Part shown: positions 5,388 through 14,302 of the stretch, piece by piece | How the letters are laid out: each line of letters begins with the position of its first letter | Position numbering within the stretch: position 1 is the first letter of the stretch | Origin: Bacteroidetes bacterium UBA7368 | GTDB taxonomy: Bacteria; Bacteroidota; Rhodothermia; Rhodothermales; UBA10348 | Length of the DNA stretch: 15,058 bases | Assembly: GCA_002469915.1 (NCBI GenBank) | Contig: DKOG01000084.1 | Location: 1 to 15,058, forward strand | Reading direction: 5' to 3' | The notes under the pieces: model-generated | The model's database searches: none | Told to the model about the DNA's origin: nothing | What the model saw: the letters and a program-made list of their open reading frames with translations, nothing else | Position numbers and translations under genes: made by a program

Positions 5388-6689
5388 ATGGAATACTCGA
5401 ACCCCAGAAGCGGGGTCCGTGGAATCCTGAAAGCTTGTCTCATTCTAACGCTTGCAGCGGGTGTATCGGCATCACCCTCACATGCACGACAAGATGTTTA
5501 TCAGGAACTATTGAGCGAAGTCAGAGATCGCAACCTCGATCTTCAGATTGTCTCACTCGATACGGAAACGGCCTCAAACCGTGTAAAACTGTCCGGCATC
5601 TGGAGCGACCCGATGATTTCGACATCGTGGAGTCCGTACAGAATCCAAACGGCGAGAGGCTCCATCAGGAGCAGGGTGAGCATTTCTCAGCAGCTTCCGT
5701 TTCCCGGTTACCGCGGTCTTCAGAAGGAAGAAAAGAGATTTGACGTACAGGCTTCTGGAGTCTTGTATGCGGCAACTCGACTCCAAAAGGAGTTCAAGTT
5801 GAAGCTGGCCATCGACCAAATCTTCCTCATTCAGGAAATGAATCGGTTGGTGGATGCTTTTGCAACAGAACTTGAGCGATTCGAAGATGCTGCGGTTGCT
5901 CAATACGAAACTGGATCTGAAAGCCTCTCGCCAATTCTGAATATTCAAAATGAGCAGCGGTATTTGGATCTAAGAAAACAGCAACTGGACAGTGATCTGC
6001 ACGATCAGGTCCTATCTGTCTCATCGCTACTCAACCGTCAAGTATCAATCACAGAATTCCAACACCTGAGTGAAAGACCACTTTCATCACTGAGTAGTTC
6101 GGATATCGATATGCTGGTAGAGGAAGGATTGGAATCGGCTCCTCAGATCAAGATGTCCGATATCGAGATTACTCGGTCTGACACTGAGATCAAGCTGTCG
6201 AGATATGATACTCTTCCGAGTTTCACGGTCGGAATAGAATACATCGATGTAGCAAGCTCTGAATTGACCGCCGTGGCTACAGGAAGAGATGCAGTATCTG
6301 TTCGAATGGCCATCAATGTACCTCTGGGCAAGAATCGTAGGTCTGTGCCCAGAGAGCTCGCTCTACTTCAGGCACACAAGGCGCAGGTGATTAAGGAGTC
6401 GGAGGAGGTTTCGATTACGGAAGCCATTCGACACCTATTTGAACGCTATCACAACCTTATCGATCAGGAAAAACTCCTGCGAACAGACCTGATTCCACGG
6501 GCCGAATCGGTATCTGAGTCTGCATTGTCAGCATACACGACGGGTCGAACAGCTTTTCTTACAGTGCTCGATTCCAAACGGACTTCTTTCAACCTGCAGG
6601 TCAGGTTGCTTGAAGTGATAAATGAATTAAAGGTGACCCATGCTTCGTTGGAGCGACAATTGGGTCGATTTGTAGAGGTGTCAAGATGA
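5388..6689 (+). CDS. cusC: TolC-family outer membrane channel of a metal efflux pump (CusC/CzcC-like)
   Basis: A 433-residue protein with a long N-region and signal peptide (about 1-34, ending SPSHA). The rest has the two OEP repeats of the TolC family: long heptad-rich helices separated by short beta segments, for example around 97-240 and 310-430. QQLPFPGYRGL near residue 103 is the conserved 'Q.lP.pgk' type turn at the base of the first strand in CusC/CzcC-like proteins. It should trimerise into an outer-membrane barrel and periplasmic tunnel that docks on the adaptor and the RND pump. There is no lipobox Cys, unlike E. coli CusC, so it is probably not lipidated. The stop codon overlaps the adaptor start by four bases (ATGA), giving translational coupling. 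Confidence 0.85.
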   Translation: MEYSNPRSGVRGILKACLILTLAAGVSASPSHARQDVYQELLSEVRDRNLDLQIVSLDTETASNRVKLSGIWSDPMISTSWSPYRIQTARGSIRSRVSISQQLPFPGYRGLQKEEKRFDVQASGVLYAATRLQKEFKLKLAIDQIFLIQEMNRLVDAFATELERFEDAAVAQYETGSESLSPILNIQNEQRYLDLRKQQLDSDLHDQVLSVSSLLNRQVSITEFQHLSERPLSSLSSSDIDMLVEEGLESAPQIKMSDIEITRSDTEIKLSRYDTLPSFTVGIEYIDVASSELTAVATGRDAVSVRMAINVPLGKNRRSVPRELALLQAHKAQVIKESEEVSITEAIRHLFERYHNLIDQEKLLRTDLIPRAESVSESALSAYTTGRTAFLTVLDSKRTSFNLQVRLLEVINELKVTHASLERQLGRFVEVSR

Positions 6690-7954
6690 CAAATAGTAAA
6701 ATTAGTCCGCTCTGGATTGGTGTCGGGTTGTTCTTGTGGTTTGGGTTGACAGCATGTTCTTCAGAAGATCAGGCGACTTCTAACCCTAATCAGCACGTTA
6801 AGGCTTCTGAATCTGCTCACGATATGTCTTCAATGGATATGGACGATTCCGAGCCTCAAGACATGTCAGCAGCGAACATGGAAGGCTCAGCGTCTCATGA
6901 AATGATAATCATGTCCGGAGAAAATGATCGATCAGATGTTCATTTAAGTACTTCGGCGATTCAAACAATAGGAGTGCGCTACGCGACAGCATTGGTCGAG
7001 TCATTGTCCCATTCTGTCAGAACAACTGGCCGATTTGCAATGGATGAGCAAGCCGAGTACGAAGTGACATTGAAGACTTCTGGATACATCGAGAATCTTC
7101 AGGCCGACTATAACGGCAAGCGTGTCGAAGCTGGAGAGCCGCTTTTTGATCTGTATAGCCCCGAATTGGTGGCTACACAAGAAGAGCTTTTGACAGCGAC
7201 TCGATATTTGGAACGACTACAAGAACTCAGTGCTGACGAAGAATCCACCTCACAAGCTATTCGCGTGATTGATGCTGTGAAGCGAAGGTTGCAACTCTGG
7301 GACGTGACCGATGATGCCCTTGCGGAAATGGAAAATGGTTCGGAGCCTCTTAGAACGATTTCATTCGCGGCTCCCGTTGGAGGCGAGATCATGGGAAAAC
7401 AGGTCGCTGAAGGCTCTTTTGTAAAGGCTGGGTCCCCAGTGATGAAGATCGTTGACATTTCCAAAACGTGGCTGGTCGTGGATATCTACGAGCAGGACGT
7501 CCCTTGGATCGAAGTTGGCACCCCTGCAACGGTTGAGCTTCCCTACAACCCCGGCTTTATTTATGAAGGTGTGATCGATTACATCTACCCTATGCTTGAC
7601 GCTAACCTGAAGACGGCTCAAGCTCGAATCATTTTGCCCTCTGGAGACGATTCTCCTTTCAAGCCGGGGATGTTTGCGACCGTAACATTGGAGGGACGAT
7701 CCGAAAATCCGTCGGTGACAGTTCCATCAGAGGCTCTTCTGAGAGACGGAGAACAGGAGTTTATAATTCTATCTCTCGGTGAAGGCATGTTCCGACCTGT
7801 GCGTATTAGATCGGGGATCGAGTCGGGCGGTCGCGTTCAGGTTCTGGATGGACTGGAAGGAGGTGAGACGATTGTTTCTTCGGCTCAGTTCTTGATTGAT
7901 TCAGAAGCTCAGTTGGGAAGTGCTGTTTCATCAATGGCAGGGATGGAGCACTAA
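6686..7954 (+). CDS. cusB: RND periplasmic adaptor (membrane fusion protein), CusB-like lipoprotein
   Basis: A 422-residue protein. Residues 1-24 form a lipoprotein signal with lipobox LTAC (C24), so it is likely anchored to the inner membrane. Residues about 31-82 are a flexible Met/His/Asp-rich tail with seven Met (47, 50, 52, 60, 65, 73, 76) and several His, like the Met-rich N-terminus through which E. coli CusB takes up Cu(I)/Ag(I). Then follow the barrel-sandwich hybrid (YEVTLKTSGYIENLQADYNG), a helical hairpin with the PELVATQEELL segment, the second lipoyl half (ISFAAPVGGEIM), a beta-barrel (TWLVVDIYEQDVPWIEVG) and the membrane-proximal domain. The C-terminus ends with SSMAGMEH. It is one base from the cusA start. 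It links pump to channel and passes metal on. Confidence 0.9.
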   Translation: MTNSKISPLWIGVGLFLWFGLTACSSEDQATSNPNQHVKASESAHDMSSMDMDDSEPQDMSAANMEGSASHEMIIMSGENDRSDVHLSTSAIQTIGVRYATALVESLSHSVRTTGRFAMDEQAEYEVTLKTSGYIENLQADYNGKRVEAGEPLFDLYSPELVATQEELLTATRYLERLQELSADEESTSQAIRVIDAVKRRLQLWDVTDDALAEMENGSEPLRTISFAAPVGGEIMGKQVAEGSFVKAGSPVMKIVDISKTWLVVDIYEQDVPWIEVGTPATVELPYNPGFIYEGVIDYIYPMLDANLKTAQARIILPSGDDSPFKPGMFATVTLEGRSENPSVTVPSEALLRDGEQEFIILSLGEGMFRPVRIRSGIESGGRVQVLDGLEGGETIVSSAQFLIDSEAQLGSAVSSMAGMEH

Positions 7955-7955
7955 A

Positions 7956-10900
7956 ATGGTTAAATACATAATTGAAGCCAGTATCAACAATAGATTTCTT
8001 GTAACCGGCATATCGCTTCTGGTTGCACTATTCGGTATCTGGGCAGTCACTCAAACACCTGTTGATGCAATTCCTGATCTATCGGACGTTCAAGTAATCA
8101 TTAAGACTGATTTTTCAGGGCAAGGTCCTCAAATAGTAGAAGAACAGGTTACGTATCCCCTCTCATCTGCCATGCTCTCTGTGCCATTTGCGACAGCTGT
8201 TCGTGGCTATTCGATGTTCGGTACCAGCTTCGTTTACGTGATATTTGAGGACGGTACGGACATGTATTGGGCACGTAGTCGCGTTCTCGAATACCTAAAC
8301 CAGGTGGGAGATTCTCTTCCGGACGGTGTGTCCCCCACGTTGGGTCCTGATGCGACGGGCGTAGGGTGGGTATTGCAATACAGCCTCTTGGACAAATCCG
8401 GCAATCATGATCTCTCAGAACTGAGATCAATTCAGGATTTCTTCCTGACCTACGAGTTGCAGTCTGTAGAAGGAGTAGCTGAAATCGCGACAGTGGGTGG
8501 ATTTGAGCGTCAGTATCAGATAGTCGTTGATCCACAACGACTTGCTGGCTATGGCCTGTCTATAAAACATATCGCAATGCAATTACGAGAAAGCAATGCG
8601 GATGTGGGAGGACGGGTGGTTGAGCTGGGTGATCGCGAGTTCATTGTTCGTGGCAAAGGATATTTGCGTGGGATGGAGGACATCAAAACCATTCCACTTG
8701 CTACGTCTAATGGCAGCTCGATTACCGTGAATGATGTTGCTGATGTTCGAATGGGGCCAGAGTTGCGTCGCGGTATCGCAGAGCGAAATGGAGAAGGAGA
8801 AGTAGTGGGTGGCATCGTGGTCATGCGATATGGTGAAAATGCCCTTCGAGTCATTGACGATGTTAAAGACCGATTAGAAGAACTCAGCGCTGGACTTCCG
8901 GACGGAGTGGAAGTCGTCATCGATTATGATCGCTCTGCATTGATTCAGAGGGCAGTTTCAACGCTGAAGACAAAATTGTGGCAGGAGCTTCTTGTTGTTG
9001 CGATGATTGTCATGCTATTCCTTCTACATGTACGAAGTGCATTCGTAGCGGTTGTAACGGTGCCAGTGGGCGTCCTTGCTGCATTTCTACTGATGAATGC
9101 CCTCGGTATGAATGCAAACATCATGAGTCTGGGGGGTATCGCCATCGCAATCGGCGTGATGGTAGATGCTTCTTTAGTACTTGTTGAGAATGCGCACAAG
9201 CACATTGAGCGACAATCTGCTTCATTGGAGCGGCGTCAGACTTCTCAGGAAAGGATAGCAGCGATTAAATCGGCTGCAGTAGAGGTGGGGCCAAGTCTAT
9301 TCTTCTCTCTGCTCATAGTGACAGTGTCATTTCTTCCTGTATTCACTCTCGAACAAGTAGAAGGACGACTATTCAGGCCGCTTGCATTCACCAAAACATT
9401 CGCAATGGGTGCCGCCTCCATCTTGGCTATCACACTTGTGCCAGCCTTGATGACATTTTTTGTGAAAGGCCGAATCCGCAGTGAGAGTACGAATCCGATA
9501 TCTCGCGGAATGATAACCGTGTATCGTCCGATTATTGAGTTTTCGCTAAAGTACCCAAAGACCGTTCTGGTATGGTCAGTACTTGTCTTGGCTACCACCA
9601 TCCTTCCAATACAACAACTCATCACTGGTCGAACGATTATCCCATTTGAGCAGATGGGATCGGAGTTCATGCCTGATCTCGATGAAGGTGACCTGCTTTA
9701 TATGCCGACAACGCTTCCCGGAGTGTCATCCCAGCAGGCAAAGAACTTGCTTCAACAGACTGATAGGATCATTAAATCGTTTCCTGAGGTGAAGTCAGTG
9801 TTTGGCAAAGCAGGTCGAGCAAACACAGCAACAGATCCTGCACCCATGTCAATGTTTGAAACCACCATCTCTCTGAGGCCGAAAGATGAATGGCGAGAGG
9901 GGTTGACAAAGGCGGATCTGATCAGCCAAATGGATGAGGCCGTCGATATTCCCGGTCTAACCAATATGTGGACGATGCCAATAAAAACCCGTACAGACAT
10001 GTTGGCTACTGGGATAAAGACCCCTGTTGGCATCAAGATTGCTGGGCAAGATCTTCGAGTGTTAGAGCGCATTGGAAGGGAGATAGAACTGGCACTGACA
10101 GATCTCGACGGTACCCAGAGCGTCTTTGCTGAGCGTGCAGTTGGTGGGTCATATCTCGACTTTAATGTTGACCGTAAACAGGCGGCGAGGTATGGCCTAA
10201 CTGTGGGCGACGTTCAGCAAGTGATTGCTTCTGCAGTGGGTGGGATGAACATCACAAATACCATAGAAGGTCTTGAACGCTATCCGGTAAACATTCGCTA
10301 CCGACAGGCTTTTCGATCCTCCCCTCAACAGATGGAATCTATCCTGATTCTTACCGAAGACGGGTCGCAGATACCGATGGGACAGGTCGCTCAGGTGTCC
10401 TTGCATGATGGTCCCACCATGATTAAGAGTGAAAATGCACGTCCGAACTCATGGGTGTTCGTGGATCTGGAAAGTGGACAGGATATTGGCGGCTTTGTAG
10501 AGCGTGCAAAAGCCGTGATCGCTGAACAGGTTGACCTTCCAGCAGGCTACTCATTGAGATGGAGTGGCCAATTCGAGTCCATGGAACGCGCAAACAATCG
10601 GCTGAAAATCCTGATTCCTTTTACCATTGCCATCATCTTTCTGCTACTTATGATTCACCTGCAGCATGCAGCAGAGTCCGCGATGATTCTTCTGACAGTT
10701 CCGTTTTCACTGATAGGTGGAGTGTGGTTGATTACGCTTCTCGGATTCGACATGAGCATAGCTACGGCAGTCGGATTCATTGCTGTGGCTGGCCTTGCAG
10801 CTGAAACCGGAGTTGTAATGCTTGTATACCTTCGAGAGGCTATGAATAGGTATCGAAGTGAGGAGCGCTTGAAGAATCATGAAGATGTAAGAAATGCCGT

Positions 10901-11147
10901 CATTGAAGGAGCATTGCTTCGCGTTCGTCCGCTTCTCATGACGGTGATAACAACGTTGTTGGCTTTGCTTCCGATCATGTTCGGAACAGAGACAGGTGCC
11001 GAGGTAATGAAGAGAATTGCTGCGCCAATGGTTGGAGGATTGGTATCGGCCGCCTTTATGACCCTGATCATCATTCCAGTCGTGTTTCTACTAATCAATC
11101 GCAGGCAGCTGGGTTCAAGGACACGAACACAATTGGACATCGATTAG
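7956..11147 (+). CDS. cusA: Heavy-metal efflux RND pump, CusA type (Cu(I)/Ag(I))
   Basis: A 1063-residue inner-membrane pump of usual family length with 12 membrane segments and two large periplasmic loops. By alignment with E. coli CusA from memory, the Cu(I)-binding Met triad is intact: M583 (GDLLYMP), M633 (DPAPMSMFETT) and M682 (RTDMLATGIK), equivalent to M573/M623/M672. The periplasmic charged residues R83, E577, D627, E635, R679 and K688 are also kept. In the proton path D404 (AIGVMVDAS) and E950 (GLAAETGVVML) are present, but the position of CusA K984 is L993 (RVRPLLMT). The start at 7956 is chosen over an in-frame ATG at 7896 inside cusB because GGATGGAG precedes it and the protein begins as in homologues. 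Third in the cusCBA operon. Confidence 0.93.
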   Translation: MVKYIIEASINNRFLVTGISLLVALFGIWAVTQTPVDAIPDLSDVQVIIKTDFSGQGPQIVEEQVTYPLSSAMLSVPFATAVRGYSMFGTSFVYVIFEDGTDMYWARSRVLEYLNQVGDSLPDGVSPTLGPDATGVGWVLQYSLLDKSGNHDLSELRSIQDFFLTYELQSVEGVAEIATVGGFERQYQIVVDPQRLAGYGLSIKHIAMQLRESNADVGGRVVELGDREFIVRGKGYLRGMEDIKTIPLATSNGSSITVNDVADVRMGPELRRGIAERNGEGEVVGGIVVMRYGENALRVIDDVKDRLEELSAGLPDGVEVVIDYDRSALIQRAVSTLKTKLWQELLVVAMIVMLFLLHVRSAFVAVVTVPVGVLAAFLLMNALGMNANIMSLGGIAIAIGVMVDASLVLVENAHKHIERQSASLERRQTSQERIAAIKSAAVEVGPSLFFSLLIVTVSFLPVFTLEQVEGRLFRPLAFTKTFAMGAASILAITLVPALMTFFVKGRIRSESTNPISRGMITVYRPIIEFSLKYPKTVLVWSVLVLATTILPIQQLITGRTIIPFEQMGSEFMPDLDEGDLLYMPTTLPGVSSQQAKNLLQQTDRIIKSFPEVKSVFGKAGRANTATDPAPMSMFETTISLRPKDEWREGLTKADLISQMDEAVDIPGLTNMWTMPIKTRTDMLATGIKTPVGIKIAGQDLRVLERIGREIELALTDLDGTQSVFAERAVGGSYLDFNVDRKQAARYGLTVGDVQQVIASAVGGMNITNTIEGLERYPVNIRYRQAFRSSPQQMESILILTEDGSQIPMGQVAQVSLHDGPTMIKSENARPNSWVFVDLESGQDIGGFVERAKAVIAEQVDLPAGYSLRWSGQFESMERANNRLKILIPFTIAIIFLLLMIHLQHAAESAMILLTVPFSLIGGVWLITLLGFDMSIATAVGFIAVAGLAAETGVVMLVYLREAMNRYRSEERLKNHEDVRNAVIEGALLRVRPLLMTVITTLLALLPIMFGTETGAEVMKRIAAPMVGGLVSAAFMTLIIIPVVFLLINRRQLGSRTRTQLDID

Positions 11148-11160
11148 AGGTGCTGAAGGA

Positions 11161-11186
11161 GCCCCCATCCCGGCCAGGATGGGGGC
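11161..11186. terminator. Hairpin between convergent cusA and czcA
   Basis: GCCCCCATCC (11161-11170) pairs perfectly with GGATGGGGGC (11177-11186) around a 6-base loop. It starts 14 bases after the cusA stop and ends 7 bases before the czcA stop on the other strand. There is no T-run on either side, so it may be a weak bidirectional terminator or a 3'-end stabiliser shared by both operons. Confidence 0.6.
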
Positions 11187-11192
11187 ACAGTG

Positions 11193-14100
11193 TCAAAATG
11201 TTAACTCTGGTCGTTCAGTAAACCACTTGTACAGGGCCGGAATAACCAAAAGCGTCATCACCGTAGAAGTCACAATACCACCGATAACTACAGTCGCGAG
11301 AGGCTGTTGCACCTCGCTTCCCGTACCGGTTGCCAGCAGAAGTGGTATCAGACCCAGAGTGGTTGTGGCAGCTGTCATTAAGACCGGGCGCAGCCTTAAT
11401 AAAGCGCCTTCAATGGAAGCTTTATCAACAGTCATCCCATCCCTTACAAGCTGATTCAGATAGGTGACCAATACCATTCCATTCTGCAGTGAGATTCCAA
11501 ACAAAGCAATGAAGCCGACGGAGGAAGGCACAGACAGGTTTTGGCCTGAGAGCCAAAGTGCCACTATCCCACCAACAAGTGCTACCGGGACATTCATCAC
11601 AATCAGCAAAGCACTTCCAAAAGAGCCAAAACTCAAGTAGAGAAGTAAGAATGCCAGCACGAGCGTGATTGGCACCACCAAGAGTAACCTTTTGTTTGCT
11701 TCCTGTTGAAGCCGAAACTGACCTCCCCACGTCGTGAAGTATCCAACAGGCAGATCGACTTCCTGCTCAATTGTTCGCTCTGCTTCTTGGACAAACGAGC
11801 CAATGTCTCGCCCTTCGACATTTAGTTGAACAGTAATGAACCTTTGATTGTTTTCTCGCGTGATTTGCCTTGGACCAGTGTACGTCTCGATTGAAGCCAG
11901 TTCAGAAAGTGGAACCCGGGCACCCGATGGGATAGGGATCAGTGTTTGCGCGATGGCTCGCGGAGTGGATCTGAATTGCTCATCGTATCTGACATAAATG
12001 TCAAACCGCCTTACACCTTCAAATATTTGTCCAGCTTCAGAGCCTCCAACAGCAGTTCTGATAGTGTGTTGGACATCTTCAACATTCACTCCATAACGAG
12101 CAATCGCTTCTCGATCAATGTCGATACGTAACTGAGGAGCGCCTGAAATCTGATCCGGTTGAACATCTTCTGCCCCCTCAACACGACTGACAACAGAAGC
12201 AATTTCGTCCGCTCGTTCCTTGAGTATGTCGAGATCATCGCCGAACAATTTGATGGCAAGTTCAGCCCGAACTCCTTCGAGTAATTCATCCACCGTCATT
12301 TGAATCGGCTGAGTGAAGTTAGTCAGCACACCCGGGACACTTCCAAGCTCATCTCTTATCAGCTCCTGTAACGCACCTTGAGACGACACTCGCCATTCAT
12401 CCTTTGGTTTTAGCATCAAGTACATCTCGGAGCTATTAACTGGGTCTGTATGAGCCCCAACCTCGCCTCGCCCAGTCCTGCTCACAACCCCCGATACTTC
12501 AGGTATCTTCATCAGACGTCGCTCGACCATCAATGCGGTTTCTTTACTGCTTTCCAACGCAATTGAAGGTGCCATTGTAAGGCGCAGTACCAGCGTCCCT
12601 TCCTGTAGCGTCGGCGTAAATTCAGAACCGAGAAAGGGGAAAGTCGATACTCCAGCAAGCATCAAAACTCCAGCCAGGGCGACAGCCCTGATTCTTTTTT
12701 GCACAAAGAATGTTACCAGAGGCCGGTACACGCTTGCCAGCCACCTTTCGACACGCTCTGAAAGTGTAGGCTCCTCGGCACCTTTCTTTGACCTCCGCAG
12801 CAACATGTACGAAAACATAGGTGAAATGCCGACTGCAAAAACAAGAGATCCGACCATTGCAAGTGCGACAGTGTATGCCAACGGTCTGAACGTGATACCT
12901 TCAACTCCCTGTAGCAAAAATAGAGGAGTGAATACCACGACAATGATGGTTACAGCAAATGCCACAGGTCTCAGCACTTCGGCACCTGCCTGAACAACTA
13001 TTTGTCGACGGGACTGACTTGAGTCCGCCCTGCTCAACAACCTATCAGTGTTTTCGACCATCACGATGGTTCCATCGACCATCATTCCGATTGCAATGGC
13101 AAGACCTCCGAGCGACATCAAATTTGCCGACATCCCAAATTGACCCATCCAAAAGGTCGCAAACAGAACCGAGAACGGTATAGAGGCGGCCACTACAAAA
13201 CTTGGCCGCAAACTGCCCATGAAAGCCAGTAGAATCAGTATTACCAATACCATGCCTTGCCACAGTGCCGTGGTAACTGTTGCAACCGCAGATTGAACCA
13301 GAGATTTCTGTTCGTAGTACGGCACGATATTGACACCATCTGGAAGGATTGAATTGATTTCATCCAGCTTGGCTTCTACCTCAGATATCACGATGCTGGA
13401 GTTTGTACCAAACAGCTTCACAACCATCCCTGAGATCACCTCACCGACACCGTTTCGGGTTTGGACACCCCGGCGGATTGCTCCTCCGATCTTGATGTCG
13501 GATACCTGCTTCAGGTAGACCGGAGTCCCATCGAATGTTTTGATGACGATGTTTTCGAGATCCGCGATGCCAGTAGCGAGCCCTACAGACCGAACTACGT
13601 ATTGCTCAGAGTTGTTAACGATGAACTGGGCTCCAACATTCAAGTTGTTCTGCTCAATGGTCTGTACTACCTCATCGAGTGTGAGGTCATACTGGAGCAA
13701 TCGATCTGGCTCGATGTCGACATGAAATTGTTTTTCATATCCACCGATACCCAGAACCTCGGTAACCCCGGGGACAGTCTGAAGATTGTACTTCACGATC
13801 CAATCCTGCATCGAACGAAGTTCTTCCAAGGAATAGGATCCTGTTGTGTCATCCAGATAATAAAACAGTATCAGTCCCATCCCTGTAGAGATTGGACCCA
13901 TTACGGGTTCTCCAAAGCCCTGAGGAATTTGTTCAGTGGCTTCCCTTAATCTCTCACCCACAACTTGGCGGGCGAAGTACATGTCAGTGCCTTCTTCGAA
14001 GTATGCATTGACCACGGAAAGCCCGAAGTTTGATACAGATCGGACCTTTTCAAGCCGGGGCAGGCCATTAAGAGTCGTTTCAATCGGGAACGTCACATAT

Positions 14101-14285
14101 TGCTCTATCTCCTCGGGTGCTAACCCATCGGTTACAGTAAAAATCTGTACAAGCGATGGTGAAACATCTGGGAATGCATCGACCGGTAGACCATTGTATC
14201 CAATCCATCCGGCGACGACGACGGCTACAGTGAATGCTGCAACCAGTACCCTGTTTTTCAAGGGTATCTCAATCAATTTGTTCAT
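11193..14285 (-). CDS. czcA: Heavy-metal efflux RND pump, CzcA type (probably divalent cations)
   Basis: A 1030-residue RND pump with 12 membrane segments and normal length. It resembles CzcA rather than CusA: the porter domain has NFTQPIQMTVDELLEGVRAE (656-675), close to CzcA, TM10 has ISLQNGMVLV where CusA has a Glu, and TM11 has RLRPVLMTA. The Cu(I) Met triad is absent; R568 and E667 fall at the sites of CusA M573 and M672. TM4 reads AIAIGMMVDGTIVMVEN, with the proton-path D404 and E411 kept but Ala in place of the first Asp of the classic DFG motif. Substrate is therefore inferred as Zn/Co/Cd-like divalent metal, not proven. The start at 14285 has AGG about 10 bases upstream. It follows the adaptor gene by 17 bases, in one operon. 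Confidence 0.9.
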   Translation of the reverse strand: MNKLIEIPLKNRVLVAAFTVAVVVAGWIGYNGLPVDAFPDVSPSLVQIFTVTDGLAPEEIEQYVTFPIETTLNGLPRLEKVRSVSNFGLSVVNAYFEEGTDMYFARQVVGERLREATEQIPQGFGEPVMGPISTGMGLILFYYLDDTTGSYSLEELRSMQDWIVKYNLQTVPGVTEVLGIGGYEKQFHVDIEPDRLLQYDLTLDEVVQTIEQNNLNVGAQFIVNNSEQYVVRSVGLATGIADLENIVIKTFDGTPVYLKQVSDIKIGGAIRRGVQTRNGVGEVISGMVVKLFGTNSSIVISEVEAKLDEINSILPDGVNIVPYYEQKSLVQSAVATVTTALWQGMVLVILILLAFMGSLRPSFVVAASIPFSVLFATFWMGQFGMSANLMSLGGLAIAIGMMVDGTIVMVENTDRLLSRADSSQSRRQIVVQAGAEVLRPVAFAVTIIVVVFTPLFLLQGVEGITFRPLAYTVALAMVGSLVFAVGISPMFSYMLLRRSKKGAEEPTLSERVERWLASVYRPLVTFFVQKRIRAVALAGVLMLAGVSTFPFLGSEFTPTLQEGTLVLRLTMAPSIALESSKETALMVERRLMKIPEVSGVVSRTGRGEVGAHTDPVNSSEMYLMLKPKDEWRVSSQGALQELIRDELGSVPGVLTNFTQPIQMTVDELLEGVRAELAIKLFGDDLDILKERADEIASVVSRVEGAEDVQPDQISGAPQLRIDIDREAIARYGVNVEDVQHTIRTAVGGSEAGQIFEGVRRFDIYVRYDEQFRSTPRAIAQTLIPIPSGARVPLSELASIETYTGPRQITRENNQRFITVQLNVEGRDIGSFVQEAERTIEQEVDLPVGYFTTWGGQFRLQQEANKRLLLVVPITLVLAFLLLYLSFGSFGSALLIVMNVPVALVGGIVALWLSGQNLSVPSSVGFIALFGISLQNGMVLVTYLNQLVRDGMTVDKASIEGALLRLRPVLMTAATTTLGLIPLLLATGTGSEVQQPLATVVIGGIVTSTVMTLLVIPALYKWFTERPELTF

Positions 14286-14302
14286 GACAGATATACCTAT
14301 GA

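Noticed and set aside
13461..13949. Plus-strand open frame of 162 codons
   Set aside because: Antisense shadow inside the well-conserved CzcA-type pump.
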